Of a DNA stretch of 64,000 bases, positions 34,888 to 43,295 are shown piece by piece. Source of the stretch: Sphingobium chlorophenolicum (lineage in GTDB: Bacteria > Pseudomonadota > Alphaproteobacteria > Sphingomonadales > Sphingomonadaceae); NCBI RefSeq assembly GCF_000722875.1, contig NZ_JFHR01000002.1, positions 62,001 through 126,000 on the forward strand. The letters run 5' to 3'. Position 1 is the stretch's first letter. Each line of letters begins with the position of its first letter. The translations under genes were made by a program, and so were the position numbers. The notes beneath the pieces are model-generated. The model was not told where the DNA came from, searched no databases, and worked only from the letters and a program-made list of their open reading frames with translations.

Positions 34888-35904
34888 ATGGCTTACCAAA
34901 GCGTAACCATGCCGCCGATGGATTCGCCCCGCTCCGTTCCTGCCCCAATTGACCGCCCCATTTTCGACAGGCGCGCCTGGCCGATGGACGGGCGGCTGGA
35001 CTATTGGAACGCGCCTGACGGTTGGCCGCTGCGGCGCTATCGGCTGGGCGACGGCCAGCGCGGGCGGATGCTGGTGCTGGGCGGCCGGGGCGACATGATC
35101 GAGAAATATCTCGAAGTCATCCGCCATTGGGCCGACCGGGGCTGGGCCGTAACCAGCTTCGACTGGCGCGGGCAGGGTGGATCGCGGCGGCTGACCGACG
35201 ATCCGCTCTGTGGACATATAGAGGATTTCGGCCAGTGGATCGCCGACCTCACCGCCTTCACCGCCGATTGGCGCGCCGAAGGGGATGGGCCGACCGTGAT
35301 CGTCGCGCACAGCATGGGCGGCCACCTGCTGCTGCGCGCTCTGGCGGAGGGGATGGCGCCGCCCGATGCCGCCGTGACGGTCGCGCCGATGATGGGCGTG
35401 CACAGCGCGCCCCTGCCCCGATGGCTGGCGGTGGCGATCGCGCGAACGATGTGTGCGCTGGGCTTCGACCGGAAGCAGGCCTGGACGCAGAAGGAGGATT
35501 CGGAACGCCAGCGGCACATGCGGCAGAAGCGGCTGACCCATGATCCGGACCGCTATGCCGACGAACTCTGGTGGCGCGATCATAGCCGCGATGTGGCGTT
35601 GGGTGCGCCAAGTTGGAGATGGGTCGCGCAGGCGCTGCATTCGACCCGCGCGATGGAAACGCATGCGGGATTGGAGCGGCTGTCCGTGCCGCTGTTGATT
35701 TTGGCGGCGCGGAACGACCGGCTGGTGTCGACTGCGGCGATCAGGCGCACGGCGGCGCGGGTGCCAGGTGCGCGCCTGCATGTCTACGGGCGCGAGGCGG
35801 CGCATGAAATCCTGCGGGAGCTTGATCTGGTGCGGCTGGACGCGCTGTCGCGGATCGACGGCTTTCTGGATGAAGTCGCCCCGAACCGGATCATCGCTGG
35901 ATGA
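34888..35904 (+). CDS. Alpha/beta hydrolase (monoglyceride lipase-like)
   Basis: 338 residues, serine hydrolase fold with nucleophile elbow AHSMGGHLLL (Ser ~144) and late Asp and His (LLILAARNDRLVS; GREAAHEILRE). The layout (YWNAPDGWPLRRYRL, SFDWRGQGGSRRL) matches Hydrolase_4 / lysophospholipase L2-like (PldB) proteins. The substrate may be a lysophospholipid or monoglyceride. The start could be ATG 34888, 34909 or 34918; none has a strong ribosome site, and a start at 34888 leaves only 21 bases to divergent cpaA. It overlaps the FAD oxidoreductase gene by ATGA. Confidence 0.85.
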   Translation: MAYQSVTMPPMDSPRSVPAPIDRPIFDRRAWPMDGRLDYWNAPDGWPLRRYRLGDGQRGRMLVLGGRGDMIEKYLEVIRHWADRGWAVTSFDWRGQGGSRRLTDDPLCGHIEDFGQWIADLTAFTADWRAEGDGPTVIVAHSMGGHLLLRALAEGMAPPDAAVTVAPMMGVHSAPLPRWLAVAIARTMCALGFDRKQAWTQKEDSERQRHMRQKRLTHDPDRYADELWWRDHSRDVALGAPSWRWVAQALHSTRAMETHAGLERLSVPLLILAARNDRLVSTAAIRRTAARVPGARLHVYGREAAHEILRELDLVRLDALSRIDGFLDEVAPNRIIAG

Positions 35905-37004
35905 CAAGGCCCGACATCGTCATCGTCGGCGGCGGGATCGCCGGGGCCAGCCTTGGCGCGGTGCTGGCGGAGCAGGCCAGCGTGCTGATGCTGGAGATGG
36001 AGGCGAACGCCGGTTACCACGCCACCGGGCGGGCGGTCTCCTTCTGGGAGGAAACCTATGGCGGGCTGGCGGTCCAGCCGCTGACCACCGCGTCGGGGCC
36101 GATGCTGTCGTCGCCCGATCCGGAATTTTCCAGGTCCTCCTTCCTGTCGCCGCGCCGGACGCTGCATATCGGGCGGCCGGACGATGCGGCGGCCCGCGAC
36201 CGGCTGCTGGAGGAATTTGACGGCAAGGTGGCCTTGCACGGGGTCGATCCGGCAATGCTGGTGCCGGGGCTGCGCCCGGAATGGACGCTGGGCGTGCTGG
36301 AGCCGGGGGTGTGCGACATCGACGTGGCGGCGCTGCACCAAGCCTGGCTGCGGCGGTTCCGACGGCTGGGCGGGCAGGTCCGGTTGGCGACGGCCCTGCG
36401 GGGCGCAGAGGCGCGAGACGGCGGCTGGCGCATCGAAACGGATGGGGGGGTGATCGATTGCGGCCTGATCGTCAATGCGGCGGGCGCCTGGGCGGACGAT
36501 GTCGCCGTGGCATGCGGCGTGGAACCCATCGGCATCGCGCCGCTGCGGCGGACGGTGGTGCAATTGCGCGTGCCCACCATGCCCTCGGCCGATCTGCCGC
36601 TGATCATGGACATCTGCTCGCAATTTTATTTCAAGCCGGAGGGGGAGGGGCGCGTGTGGCTGACTCCTCATGATGAAGAACCGTCGCTCCCGTGCGACGC
36701 CGCGCCCGAAGAGTTGGCAGTGGCGGAGGCGATCACCCGGTTCGAGGCGGTGGTGGATTGGCCGGTTGCGGCGGTGGAGCGCAAATGGGCGGGTCTGCGC
36801 AGCTTCTCTCGCGACCGGGCGCCGGTCTATGGGTTCGATTCCGCGACGCGGGGCTTCTTCTGGTTCGCGGGACAGGGCGGCTTCGGCATCCAGACCTCCC
36901 CCGCCGCCGCTTTGCTGGGGGCCGCTATCCTCAAGGGAGAGGCCTTGCCGCCCGCCGTCGCGAAAATCGACCCGACGCCTTATTCTCCTGCCCGTTTCAG
37001 CTAG
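35901..37004 (+). CDS. FAD-dependent oxidoreductase (DAO family)
   Basis: 367 residues. N-terminal FAD-binding motif IVIVGGGIAGASLGAVLAE (residues 5-23), FAD-domain motif LIVNAAGAWADDVA (~190) and C-terminal FWFAGQGGFGIQTSPAAALL. It looks like the glycine/D-amino-acid oxidase group, possibly a D-arginine dehydrogenase-like enzyme; the substrate is not certain. It is translationally coupled to the hydrolase upstream. Its last 8 bases overlap the end of the convergent flippase gene. Confidence 0.87.
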   Translation: MTRPDIVIVGGGIAGASLGAVLAEQASVLMLEMEANAGYHATGRAVSFWEETYGGLAVQPLTTASGPMLSSPDPEFSRSSFLSPRRTLHIGRPDDAAARDRLLEEFDGKVALHGVDPAMLVPGLRPEWTLGVLEPGVCDIDVAALHQAWLRRFRRLGGQVRLATALRGAEARDGGWRIETDGGVIDCGLIVNAAGAWADDVAVACGVEPIGIAPLRRTVVQLRVPTMPSADLPLIMDICSQFYFKPEGEGRVWLTPHDEEPSLPCDAAPEELAVAEAITRFEAVVDWPVAAVERKWAGLRSFSRDRAPVYGFDSATRGFFWFAGQGGFGIQTSPAAALLGAAILKGEALPPAVAKIDPTPYSPARFS

Positions 37005-38322
37005 CGTGCCGCCCCACGGCTTTTCGGCTCGCCAGCCCCATCATCGCAAAGCCCGCGATGGCCGCTATGATGTTCGCGCTCGCCGCCCCCACCGTTCCAT
37101 AGACGGGTAGCAGCGCCGCCTGCATCCCCAGCAGCAGCGCGGTGGAAATCACCGTGATGCGCAGCGACAGGCTTGCCCGGTCGGTCGCCATCAGCAGCGG
37201 GCGGTAACTCACCCCGACCAGGTCGATGCAGGCCGCGATGCCCAGCAGCAGCAGCAGCGGATAGGCCGGAAGAAATTCCCTGCCCGCGATCAGCCCCAGC
37301 AACGGATGCCCGATGGTCAGGATCAGCGCGATGATCGCGGCGCCCGCGATCATCGCCAGCCGGTTCGTCCGCCGGAACAGCGTGCCCAGCGCCTCATGGC
37401 CATGGCTCGAATGGGTTCGGCTCAATTCCACGAAGATGCTGCGCGATAGCAGGCCGGAAATCTTCGTCAGCGAATTGGCGAGCTGATTGGCCAGCCGGTA
37501 AAGCCCCGCCCCGGCCGGACCGACGAACAGGCCCACCACCAGCACGGCCACCTGCTGCCCCACGGAGGAAAGGGTGGTCTGCAAATTGGTGGCGGTAAGG
37601 AAGCTGACGATGCCCGGATTTTCCGCCCGCGCATCCCAGGCGCTGCCCGCCCGCCAGTTCCCCAGCTTCTCGCCCCCCAAGCGCAGCGCCAGCCACCAAT
37701 AGCTGACGGCGCACAGCAGTTCCGCCGCGCCCCAGGCGATCAGGAAGCCGGTTATGCCGGGCATCAGTATCCAGGCCAGCCCCGCGCCGATCATGCGCCC
37801 CACGGGAATCATCGTTTCGGCAAAGGCACCTGAATCGAACCGGTCGAACAGCCGCAGCACGCCCATCGGGCTGGACCGGATGGTGATCATCATCACCATG
37901 CAGAAGATCCAGGCCTGCCACCCCATTTCGGCCGACAATTGCATCAACGGCCCGAAGACGAGGATGATGAACCCGGCGACCAGCCCGCCCGCAACCGCCG
38001 AACCAAGGTCGATCAGGATGCAGAAACGCAGCACCCGGTTCAGCGCGTCGCCATTGCCGGACGCCAGATGCGGCTGACCATAGCGCACGACGATCTGCCA
38101 ACTATCGAAGCTCACCAGCGTCTGGATAAGGCCGGATGCGCTCAGCACCAGCGCGAACCGGCCGAAATCCGCTACGCCCAATGTCCGAGTGACGATGGCC
38201 AGATAGGCCAGGCTCAACACCGCGCCCACGCCCTTGCCGCCCAGCAGCCAACCGGTATTCGCCAGAATGCGGGCGAAGCCTTCCTGAGCGCTACCCAATT
38301 CGCGCTTGCTGTCCCCTGACAT
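36997..38322 (-). CDS. Polysaccharide/oligosaccharide flippase (Wzx/MATE-like)
   Basis: 441 residues, almost entirely hydrophobic with about 12-14 TM helices. It opens with RILANTGWLLGGKGVGAVL and LAYLAIVTRTLGVADFG, typical of Wzx/PST flippases. It would move a lipid-linked glycan or similar substrate across the inner membrane. I placed the start at ATG 38322 because AAAGG lies six bases before it; an upstream ATG would add nine residues. It is divergent from the nucleotidyltransferase gene at 38436 and borders the cytidylyl/phosphotransferase genes, which suggests a shared envelope pathway. Confidence 0.86.
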   Translation of the reverse strand: MSGDSKRELGSAQEGFARILANTGWLLGGKGVGAVLSLAYLAIVTRTLGVADFGRFALVLSASGLIQTLVSFDSWQIVVRYGQPHLASGNGDALNRVLRFCILIDLGSAVAGGLVAGFIILVFGPLMQLSAEMGWQAWIFCMVMMITIRSSPMGVLRLFDRFDSGAFAETMIPVGRMIGAGLAWILMPGITGFLIAWGAAELLCAVSYWWLALRLGGEKLGNWRAGSAWDARAENPGIVSFLTATNLQTTLSSVGQQVAVLVVGLFVGPAGAGLYRLANQLANSLTKISGLLSRSIFVELSRTHSSHGHEALGTLFRRTNRLAMIAGAAIIALILTIGHPLLGLIAGREFLPAYPLLLLLGIAACIDLVGVSYRPLLMATDRASLSLRITVISTALLLGMQAALLPVYGTVGAASANIIAAIAGFAMMGLASRKAVGRHAS

Positions 38323-38435
38323 TCCGGCCTTTCGATGCGACGCCTTCAATGGCGCGCGGGCCTATCTAGGATCGGGCAGGGTGTGATGCAACACACCCTG
38401 TCCATCCGCCCGTCTTTGCTTTAATGCCCCCGGCC

Positions 38436-39203
38436 ATGACCATTTCGAAAGCCATCATCCTTTCCGCGGGCCAGGGTTCGCGCCTGTTGCCGCTGACCCG
38501 CGACGTGCCCAAATGCATGATCGACTTCAACGGCCGCACCCTGATCAGTTGGCAGGTCGCGGCTCTGGTGGCGAATGGCGTGACCGACATCGTCGTCGTC
38601 ACCGGCTTCCGCACCGAACGGGTGGAGGATCATGCGCTGCAACTCTATCGCGACACTGGCGCGCGCATCCGCACCGTCTTCAATCCCTTCTTCCAGGTGG
38701 CGGATAACCTTGGCACCTGCTGGATCGTGCGGGAGGAGATGGACCGCGACTTCATCATCCTGAACGGCGACACCATCGTCTCGGACGAGATCGTGGGCAA
38801 GCTGATCGCGGAGGCGCAGGACGCCATCACCGTCACCGTGGACGTCAAGCAGGACGGCTATGACGATGACGACATGAAGGTGAACCGGGACGAGACGGGC
38901 CGCCTCCACGCCATCGGCAAGCGGCTGCTGCCGCATGACACCAATGCCGAATCCATCGGCATGCTGGCTTTCCGGGGCGAAGGCCCCGCGATCTTCCGAA
39001 ACCAGATCGACCAGATGATGCGCACGCCCGAAGGCGTGGAGCGCTGGTATCTGCGCGCCATCGACATCATCGCCAAGGGCAACCGCGTCGGCACCGTCTC
39101 CATCGAGGGACTGGACTGGCAGGAAGTCGACTTCCCGCAGGATGTCGAGGCGGCGAAGGCGCTCACTGCCCGCTGGCTGGCCGAGGGCCGTTACGCGAAA
39201 TAA
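38436..39203 (+). CDS. Sugar/alcohol-phosphate nucleotidyltransferase (LicC-like)
   Basis: 255 residues, NTP_transferase fold. The N-terminal nucleotide loop AIILSAGQGSRLLPLT is followed by PKCMIDFNGRTLISWQ, and an acidic metal motif (LNGDTIVSDEIV) lies near 110. The NLGTCWIVREEM element is typical of phosphocholine/inositol-phosphate cytidylyltransferases. The likely reaction is CTP + alcohol phosphate to CDP-alcohol, which the CDP-alcohol phosphotransferase at 39616 could then use. ATG 38424 is an alternative start, four residues longer. The end overlaps the convergent HIT gene by 13 bases. Confidence 0.83.
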   Translation: MTISKAIILSAGQGSRLLPLTRDVPKCMIDFNGRTLISWQVAALVANGVTDIVVVTGFRTERVEDHALQLYRDTGARIRTVFNPFFQVADNLGTCWIVREEMDRDFIILNGDTIVSDEIVGKLIAEAQDAITVTVDVKQDGYDDDDMKVNRDETGRLHAIGKRLLPHDTNAESIGMLAFRGEGPAIFRNQIDQMMRTPEGVERWYLRAIDIIAKGNRVGTVSIEGLDWQEVDFPQDVEAAKALTARWLAEGRYAK

Positions 39204-39619
39204 GGCTTGAGCCAGCCGGTCAGCATGGCGATCTGCTCCGGCGAGAGCTTCGCCGCGCTGCCGAGGTCAGGCTGTCCCGGCCATCCGGCATCGGGGACCA
39301 GGATGCCCGCATGTTCGCGGCTGCCCTCATAACGGGGCAGCACATGGAAATGGACATGCGGGTCCACCATCATCAGCATCAGATAATTGATCTTCTCATA
39401 GCCCACTGCCTGAGCAAGCGCGCTTTCGATGGCCTTCGTCACTGTCGCCAGTTCGGCATGCGCCTCCGCCGGAAGGTCGCCAAAGGCCATGGCGTCGGAT
39501 TTGGCCGCCAGCACCAGCGCCCCCAGAGTAGGCTGCGCGGGGCGCAGCAGCACCACCCAATGCCCGAAATCCGCTATCAAAGTGGCGGGAAAGCCGAATT
39601 TCTCGATGGTCGCGTTCAT
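39191..39619 (-). CDS. HIT-family hydrolase
   Basis: 142 residues. It has the histidine triad signature HVHFHVLPRY preceded by MVDP, about residue 90. HIT proteins hydrolyse or transfer nucleotidyl groups from nucleoside phosphates or dinucleotides. Its start codon overlaps the stop of the CDP-alcohol phosphotransferase gene (ATGA), so it may clear a nucleotide by-product (CMP-type adduct) of that pathway. The specific substrate is unknown. The 3' end overlaps the convergent nucleotidyltransferase gene. Confidence 0.87.
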   Translation of the reverse strand: MNATIEKFGFPATLIADFGHWVVLLRPAQPTLGALVLAAKSDAMAFGDLPAEAHAELATVTKAIESALAQAVGYEKINYLMLMMVDPHVHFHVLPRYEGSREHAGILVPDAGWPGQPDLGSAAKLSPEQIAMLTGWLKPYFA

Positions 39620-40728
39620 GCCGTCGCCTCCATCCAACTGACGATGGGCCGTCCGGCGCGCTTAACGCCATAGGCTTGCAACAGCCGCACCGCATGGACG
39701 ACCAGCGAGATGACGGTCCACCAGGCAAGAGCAATCAGTCCGACATCCGGCCGCCCGATGAGCAACGCGACGAACAGAATCACCATATTGGGATTGCGCC
39801 GCGCCGTGATCAGTCGGAACCGGCTATCGAACCGCTCCCAGACATGGATGTCCATCCCGAAATCCTTGATGAACATTCCCTCGATAAGCCGTTGCAGCAC
39901 ATAGCCCGCGATCACCGCCGCCATCACCAGCGCGAAGCTCTGCGTCGACAGCGCCAGCCCCCAGGCCGACAGCCCCACGCCCCAGAAATACCACCAGAAG
40001 GGCGGATGGATCAGGTCGACCCCATGGTCCGCGATGTTGCCCCATTTGGACGATGTGACGGTGCATCGGGCGAGCTTCCCGTCCACCGTATCCAGCACCA
40101 TGAAGACGAACCCGGCGAGCAGGCCGGTCCAGTACAGCCCCTGCGCAAACAAATAGGTCGCCACCACGCACAGCGTTGCGCCGATGGCTGTCACCATATT
40201 GGGCGTCATCCCGATGGATGCGGCCAGCCGCGTCAGCCACAGCGCCAGTTCGGGCCAGAGATATTTCGTCAGCAGGTCGGTCACACCCTTATAGGCGCCG
40301 AAATAGCTGTGCCGCTCGATCTCCCGGCGGGTGGCGGGGGTCAGGCGCTGGATGAAGGGGCAATCCAGCTTCCGCAACTGCCGGTTATAGATTTGCGGTC
40401 CGGTGCGGTAATCGATGACGGTCAAATTCTCGCCATGCCGGGCGATGTCGTCAGGGGTCGGATCGATCCCGGCGGGCAGATGCGCCATGACCAGCGCATC
40501 CCCGTCGACGACCACCGTGCAGGGATGGGCCAGCACATGGCGCAACCACACCGGATCGAAGACATAATCCAGATTGACGTGCAGCCGCGCGCTGCTCGCC
40601 CTGTCGTCCGCGGCCAGTCCCTCCGCCCGCGCCAGCCGGTGCAGGCGTTCGGCATTGGTCATGCCCCAGAGCAGGGCGGGATTGTCGCCGATCAGCGACA
40701 GGCTTGGCGGGGAGGAGAGTTGGTTCAT
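39616..40728 (-). CDS. CDP-alcohol phosphotransferase with extra N-terminal domain
   Basis: 370 residues. The catalytic motif of the CDP-alcohol phosphotransferase family is complete (DTVDGKLAR, then G and two Asp in GNIADHGVD at the right spacing, residues ~216-241). Several TM helices are present. Before it lies a ~125-residue soluble region (LIGDNPALLWGMTNAERLHR..., VVVDGDALVMAHLP) that looks like a worn-down nucleotidyltransferase domain, recalling the fused inositol-phosphate cytidylyltransferase/phosphotransferases. It would join an alcohol phosphate from a CDP carrier to another alcohol, making a phosphodiester. It sits between the TagF-like gene (12 bases upstream) and the HIT gene. 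Confidence 0.83.
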   Translation of the reverse strand: MNQLSSPPSLSLIGDNPALLWGMTNAERLHRLARAEGLAADDRASSARLHVNLDYVFDPVWLRHVLAHPCTVVVDGDALVMAHLPAGIDPTPDDIARHGENLTVIDYRTGPQIYNRQLRKLDCPFIQRLTPATRREIERHSYFGAYKGVTDLLTKYLWPELALWLTRLAASIGMTPNMVTAIGATLCVVATYLFAQGLYWTGLLAGFVFMVLDTVDGKLARCTVTSSKWGNIADHGVDLIHPPFWWYFWGVGLSAWGLALSTQSFALVMAAVIAGYVLQRLIEGMFIKDFGMDIHVWERFDSRFRLITARRNPNMVILFVALLIGRPDVGLIALAWWTVISLVVHAVRLLQAYGVKRAGRPIVSWMEATA

Positions 40729-40740
40729 GATCGCCTGCTC

Positions 40741-41862
40741 TTATCGTCTGGCCTTTTCAAGGAAAGCGCAAATCGCGTCCGCGCCGCGCCTCGCCGCGCC
40801 ATGGGGATCGCCGCCGACCGATTCCGCCACCCGCTTCCGTTGCGCTTCGGCGTAAAATCCGTGTCGCTCCCTCGCCCGGTCCAGCGCGCCGGGCAAGGAG
40901 GCAAGGTCATCCAGCACGTCGCCCAAGGTCCAGAACAGATAGTCGGGATCGTCCCGCCAGGACACGCCATTGGCATTGAGGAACAGGCAAGGCCGAGGAA
41001 AGGCTAGAAATTCGTAAACCTGGCTGCTGACATCGCCCAGATAGATGTCGGCACCGCTGGTGTAGCTCATGTCGAACAGCCGGTCAGAATCGAGATCGAT
41101 CAGAATCTTGCCCGGCTCCGCCAGGGCCATGACATCATCCTTCGCCGCTTGAGATGCCTCAGCGAACAGCCGGACATGCGGCGCGACCACCAGATTGTAG
41201 CGGTCCTGCCGCCGGAACCATTCGATCAGGCCAGGTCCAAACCTGTCCCATGAGGAAAGCGAGCGGCGGAAATGCGGCGCATACAGGACTGTCGGCCGAT
41301 CATTGTCGAACAGGCGGCCGCGCTGCTTCTGCATGCGCAGCATCAGGTCGAGCTTCACATAACCATTGGTGGCATAATGGCCGGGACGAATGGTGCCCGC
41401 CTCCAGCAATCGTCGCTCGCTCTTTTCCCCCGCAACCAGCACGAAATCGAAATGGCGGTCGCGCGGGTCGAGCATGATCGCGCGATCGCCCGCGCCATGA
41501 GGGGTGAAGATCAGTTTCGTCCGGCGCGGCAGGAAGTGACGGATGGCTGTCGTGGTCCGTTCCGGAACGACGATCGCGTCGAAGCGCCGCAAATATGGCA
41601 GGGCGCCGATCAGTGTGGGAATACGAGGATTGCGGCCGAATTTCATCCGGCGGGCGATGGCGGCCGGACCGGAGCGGCCCAGAATCCTGACCTGGGGCTG
41701 GAAATCGGGATAGATATCCGCCAGCCGCGCCAGGATCGGCAAATGATCCGCGCTCGATACCGCGATTTCGGGAGAGTGGCCCATGGCGGCCATTTCCGCC
41801 GCAATCGGCAGGGCATGGAACAGATGGTGCGGCTCGCCGATGAAAAGGAAAAGGATGCGCAT
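40741..41862 (-). CDS. CDP-glycerol glycerophosphotransferase-like (TagF-like) protein
   Basis: 373 residues, GT-B-like fold. The C-terminal half shows features of the glycerophosphotransferase family: FTPHGAGDR (~120), VLYAPHFRRS (~193, cf. YAPT-R), and YLGDVSSQVYEFLAFPRPCLF (the D-SS...EFL...P motif, ~275-295). Such enzymes transfer glycerol-phosphate or similar units from CDP carriers, as in teichoic acids and some Gram-negative capsules. No TM anchor is visible. First gene of a three-gene minus-strand operon with the CDP-alcohol phosphotransferase and HIT genes. A capsule-type glycosyltransferase function is an alternative reading. Confidence 0.75.
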   Translation of the reverse strand: MRILFLFIGEPHHLFHALPIAAEMAAMGHSPEIAVSSADHLPILARLADIYPDFQPQVRILGRSGPAAIARRMKFGRNPRIPTLIGALPYLRRFDAIVVPERTTTAIRHFLPRRTKLIFTPHGAGDRAIMLDPRDRHFDFVLVAGEKSERRLLEAGTIRPGHYATNGYVKLDLMLRMQKQRGRLFDNDRPTVLYAPHFRRSLSSWDRFGPGLIEWFRRQDRYNLVVAPHVRLFAEASQAAKDDVMALAEPGKILIDLDSDRLFDMSYTSGADIYLGDVSSQVYEFLAFPRPCLFLNANGVSWRDDPDYLFWTLGDVLDDLASLPGALDRARERHGFYAEAQRKRVAESVGGDPHGAARRGADAICAFLEKARR

Positions 41863-42027
41863 GCATGGACGATCGTTGAAAGATCGAACCTCTTGGCACG
41901 GGCAGTTGCGAATGACCAGAAGGATGACCTGGCGCCGCGTTCGCTCGGCAAAAAGCTACGCCGCCGCTTGACTAACCGGTGCCTATATTGTTGAGGGGCG
42001 GGAAACGGGATAGCAGGACTTATCGAA

Positions 42028-42816
42028 ATGGCCGAATTTGCGTTGCCCAAGAACAGCAAGATCAGCGCCAAGGGCGTTACCCACAAGGCGCCGGACGGGG
42101 CCACCAACGTCAAGAGCTTCAAGGTCTATCGCTACGACCCCGACTCCGGGCAGAATCCCCGCTACGACACGTTCGAGATCGATCTGGACAGTTGCGGTCC
42201 GATGGTTCTGGACGCGCTGCTGAAGATCAAGAATGAATATGATCCGACGCTGACCTTCCGCCGGTCCTGCCGCGAGGGTATTTGCGGCTCCTGCTCGATG
42301 AACATGAACGGCCGCAATGGCCTGGCCTGCACCACCTCCATCGAGGAGTGCGCGGGCAAGGAAGTGCGCGTCACGCCGCTGCCGCACATGGACGTGATCA
42401 AGGATCTGGTCCCCGACTTCACCCACTTCTACGCCCAGTACAACAGCATCAAGCCCTGGCTGCAAACCGTCAGCCCGGCGCCCAGCGGCAAGGAACGGCT
42501 CCAGTCGCCCGCCGACCGCGAGAAGCTGGACGGCCTCTATGAGTGCATTCTGTGCGCCTGCTGCTCGACCTCCTGCCCCAGCTACTGGTGGAACAGCGAC
42601 AAGTTCCTGGGCCCGGCGATCCTGCTCCAGGCCTATCGCTGGCTGGCCGACAGCCGCGACGAATATACAGGCGAGCGTCTGGACGAGCTGGAAGATCCCT
42701 TCCGCCTCTACCGCTGCCACACCATCATGAACTGCGCGAACGTCTGCCCGAAGGGGCTCAGCCCCGCCAAGGCGATCGCCGAAACCAAGAAGATGATGGT
42801 CGAACGGCAGCTCTGA
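42028..42816 (+). CDS. sdhB: Succinate dehydrogenase iron-sulfur subunit
   Basis: The electron-transfer subunit of complex II, 262 residues. The [2Fe-2S] cysteines are visible ([15 protein letters not shown]...LACTT), as are the [4Fe-4S]/[3Fe-4S] sets ([27 protein letters not shown]). Length and motifs are complete. sdhC, sdhD and sdhA, normally just upstream, are not in the window: the next gene upstream is on the opposite strand. The 165-base divergent gap must therefore carry sdhB's own promoter. Confidence 0.96.
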   Translation: MAEFALPKNSKISAKGVTHKAPDGATNVKSFKVYRYDPDSGQNPRYDTFEIDLDSCGPMVLDALLKIKNEYDPTLTFRRSCREGICGSCSMNMNGRNGLACTTSIEECAGKEVRVTPLPHMDVIKDLVPDFTHFYAQYNSIKPWLQTVSPAPSGKERLQSPADREKLDGLYECILCACCSTSCPSYWWNSDKFLGPAILLQAYRWLADSRDEYTGERLDELEDPFRLYRCHTIMNCANVCPKGLSPAKAIAETKKMMVERQL

Positions 42817-42821
42817 TCGAC

Positions 42822-43295
42822 GTGGGCGGCGAAGCGGGGCATCTCAGCCCTGTGGCCGACGGCCCCTGGGCCGGCTGGCTGTCATGGACCGACACGATGC
42901 GGGGGACGTTCCTCGATTCGGCGATCGGCACCAGCTATTCGCGCAGCGATGCGGCGGGCAAGGCGACGGTCATGCTGGAAAGCCTGCCGTCGCACGCCAA
43001 TCGGCTGGGCGCGCTGCATGGCGGCTTCCTTGCCGGTTTCGCCGATCACGCCTATTTCGCCGCGCTGGCCGCCATGGGGCGGCCGGAACAGGCGGCGGCG
43101 GTGACCGTTGACCTTGGCATGCAATATTGCGGTTCCGGAAAGGTCGGACCGGCCCTGCGCGCCGAGATCGAATTGTTGCGGGAGACGGGGCGGCTGATGT
43201 TCCTTCGCCTCACCATTTCCCAGGACGGGAATCTGATCGCGGCGTCGACCGCGACCCTGCGCAAGGCGCCCGAATCTCAAAAGCCGCAAAAGTGA
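42822..43295 (+). CDS. PaaI-type hotdog thioesterase
   Basis: About 157 residues, hotdog fold. The signature SHANRLGALHGGFLAGFADH holds the conserved H-x2-LG-xx-HGG and a later acidic residue (AAAVTVDLGMQYC). Such enzymes hydrolyse acyl-CoA thioesters. There is no ATG before the domain; I chose GTG 42822, but GTG 42852 or CTG 42813 (overlapping the sdhB stop) are possible. It is squeezed between sdhB and zapE; its stop overlaps the zapE GTG start. Confidence 0.8.
   Translation: MGGEAGHLSPVADGPWAGWLSWTDTMRGTFLDSAIGTSYSRSDAAGKATVMLESLPSHANRLGALHGGFLAGFADHAYFAALAAMGRPEQAAAVTVDLGMQYCGSGKVGPALRAEIELLRETGRLMFLRLTISQDGNLIAASTATLRKAPESQKPQK

Noticed and set aside
34867-35907. Long N-terminal extension of the cpaA frame on the minus strand
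   Set aside because: It is antisense to the alpha/beta hydrolase; the prepilin peptidase family begins at residue one of the shorter protein.
41968-41989. TTGACT and TATATT upstream of sdhB as a sigma-70 promoter
   Set aside because: The two boxes are only 10 bases apart, far from the usual 17, so I do not call them a promoter pair.
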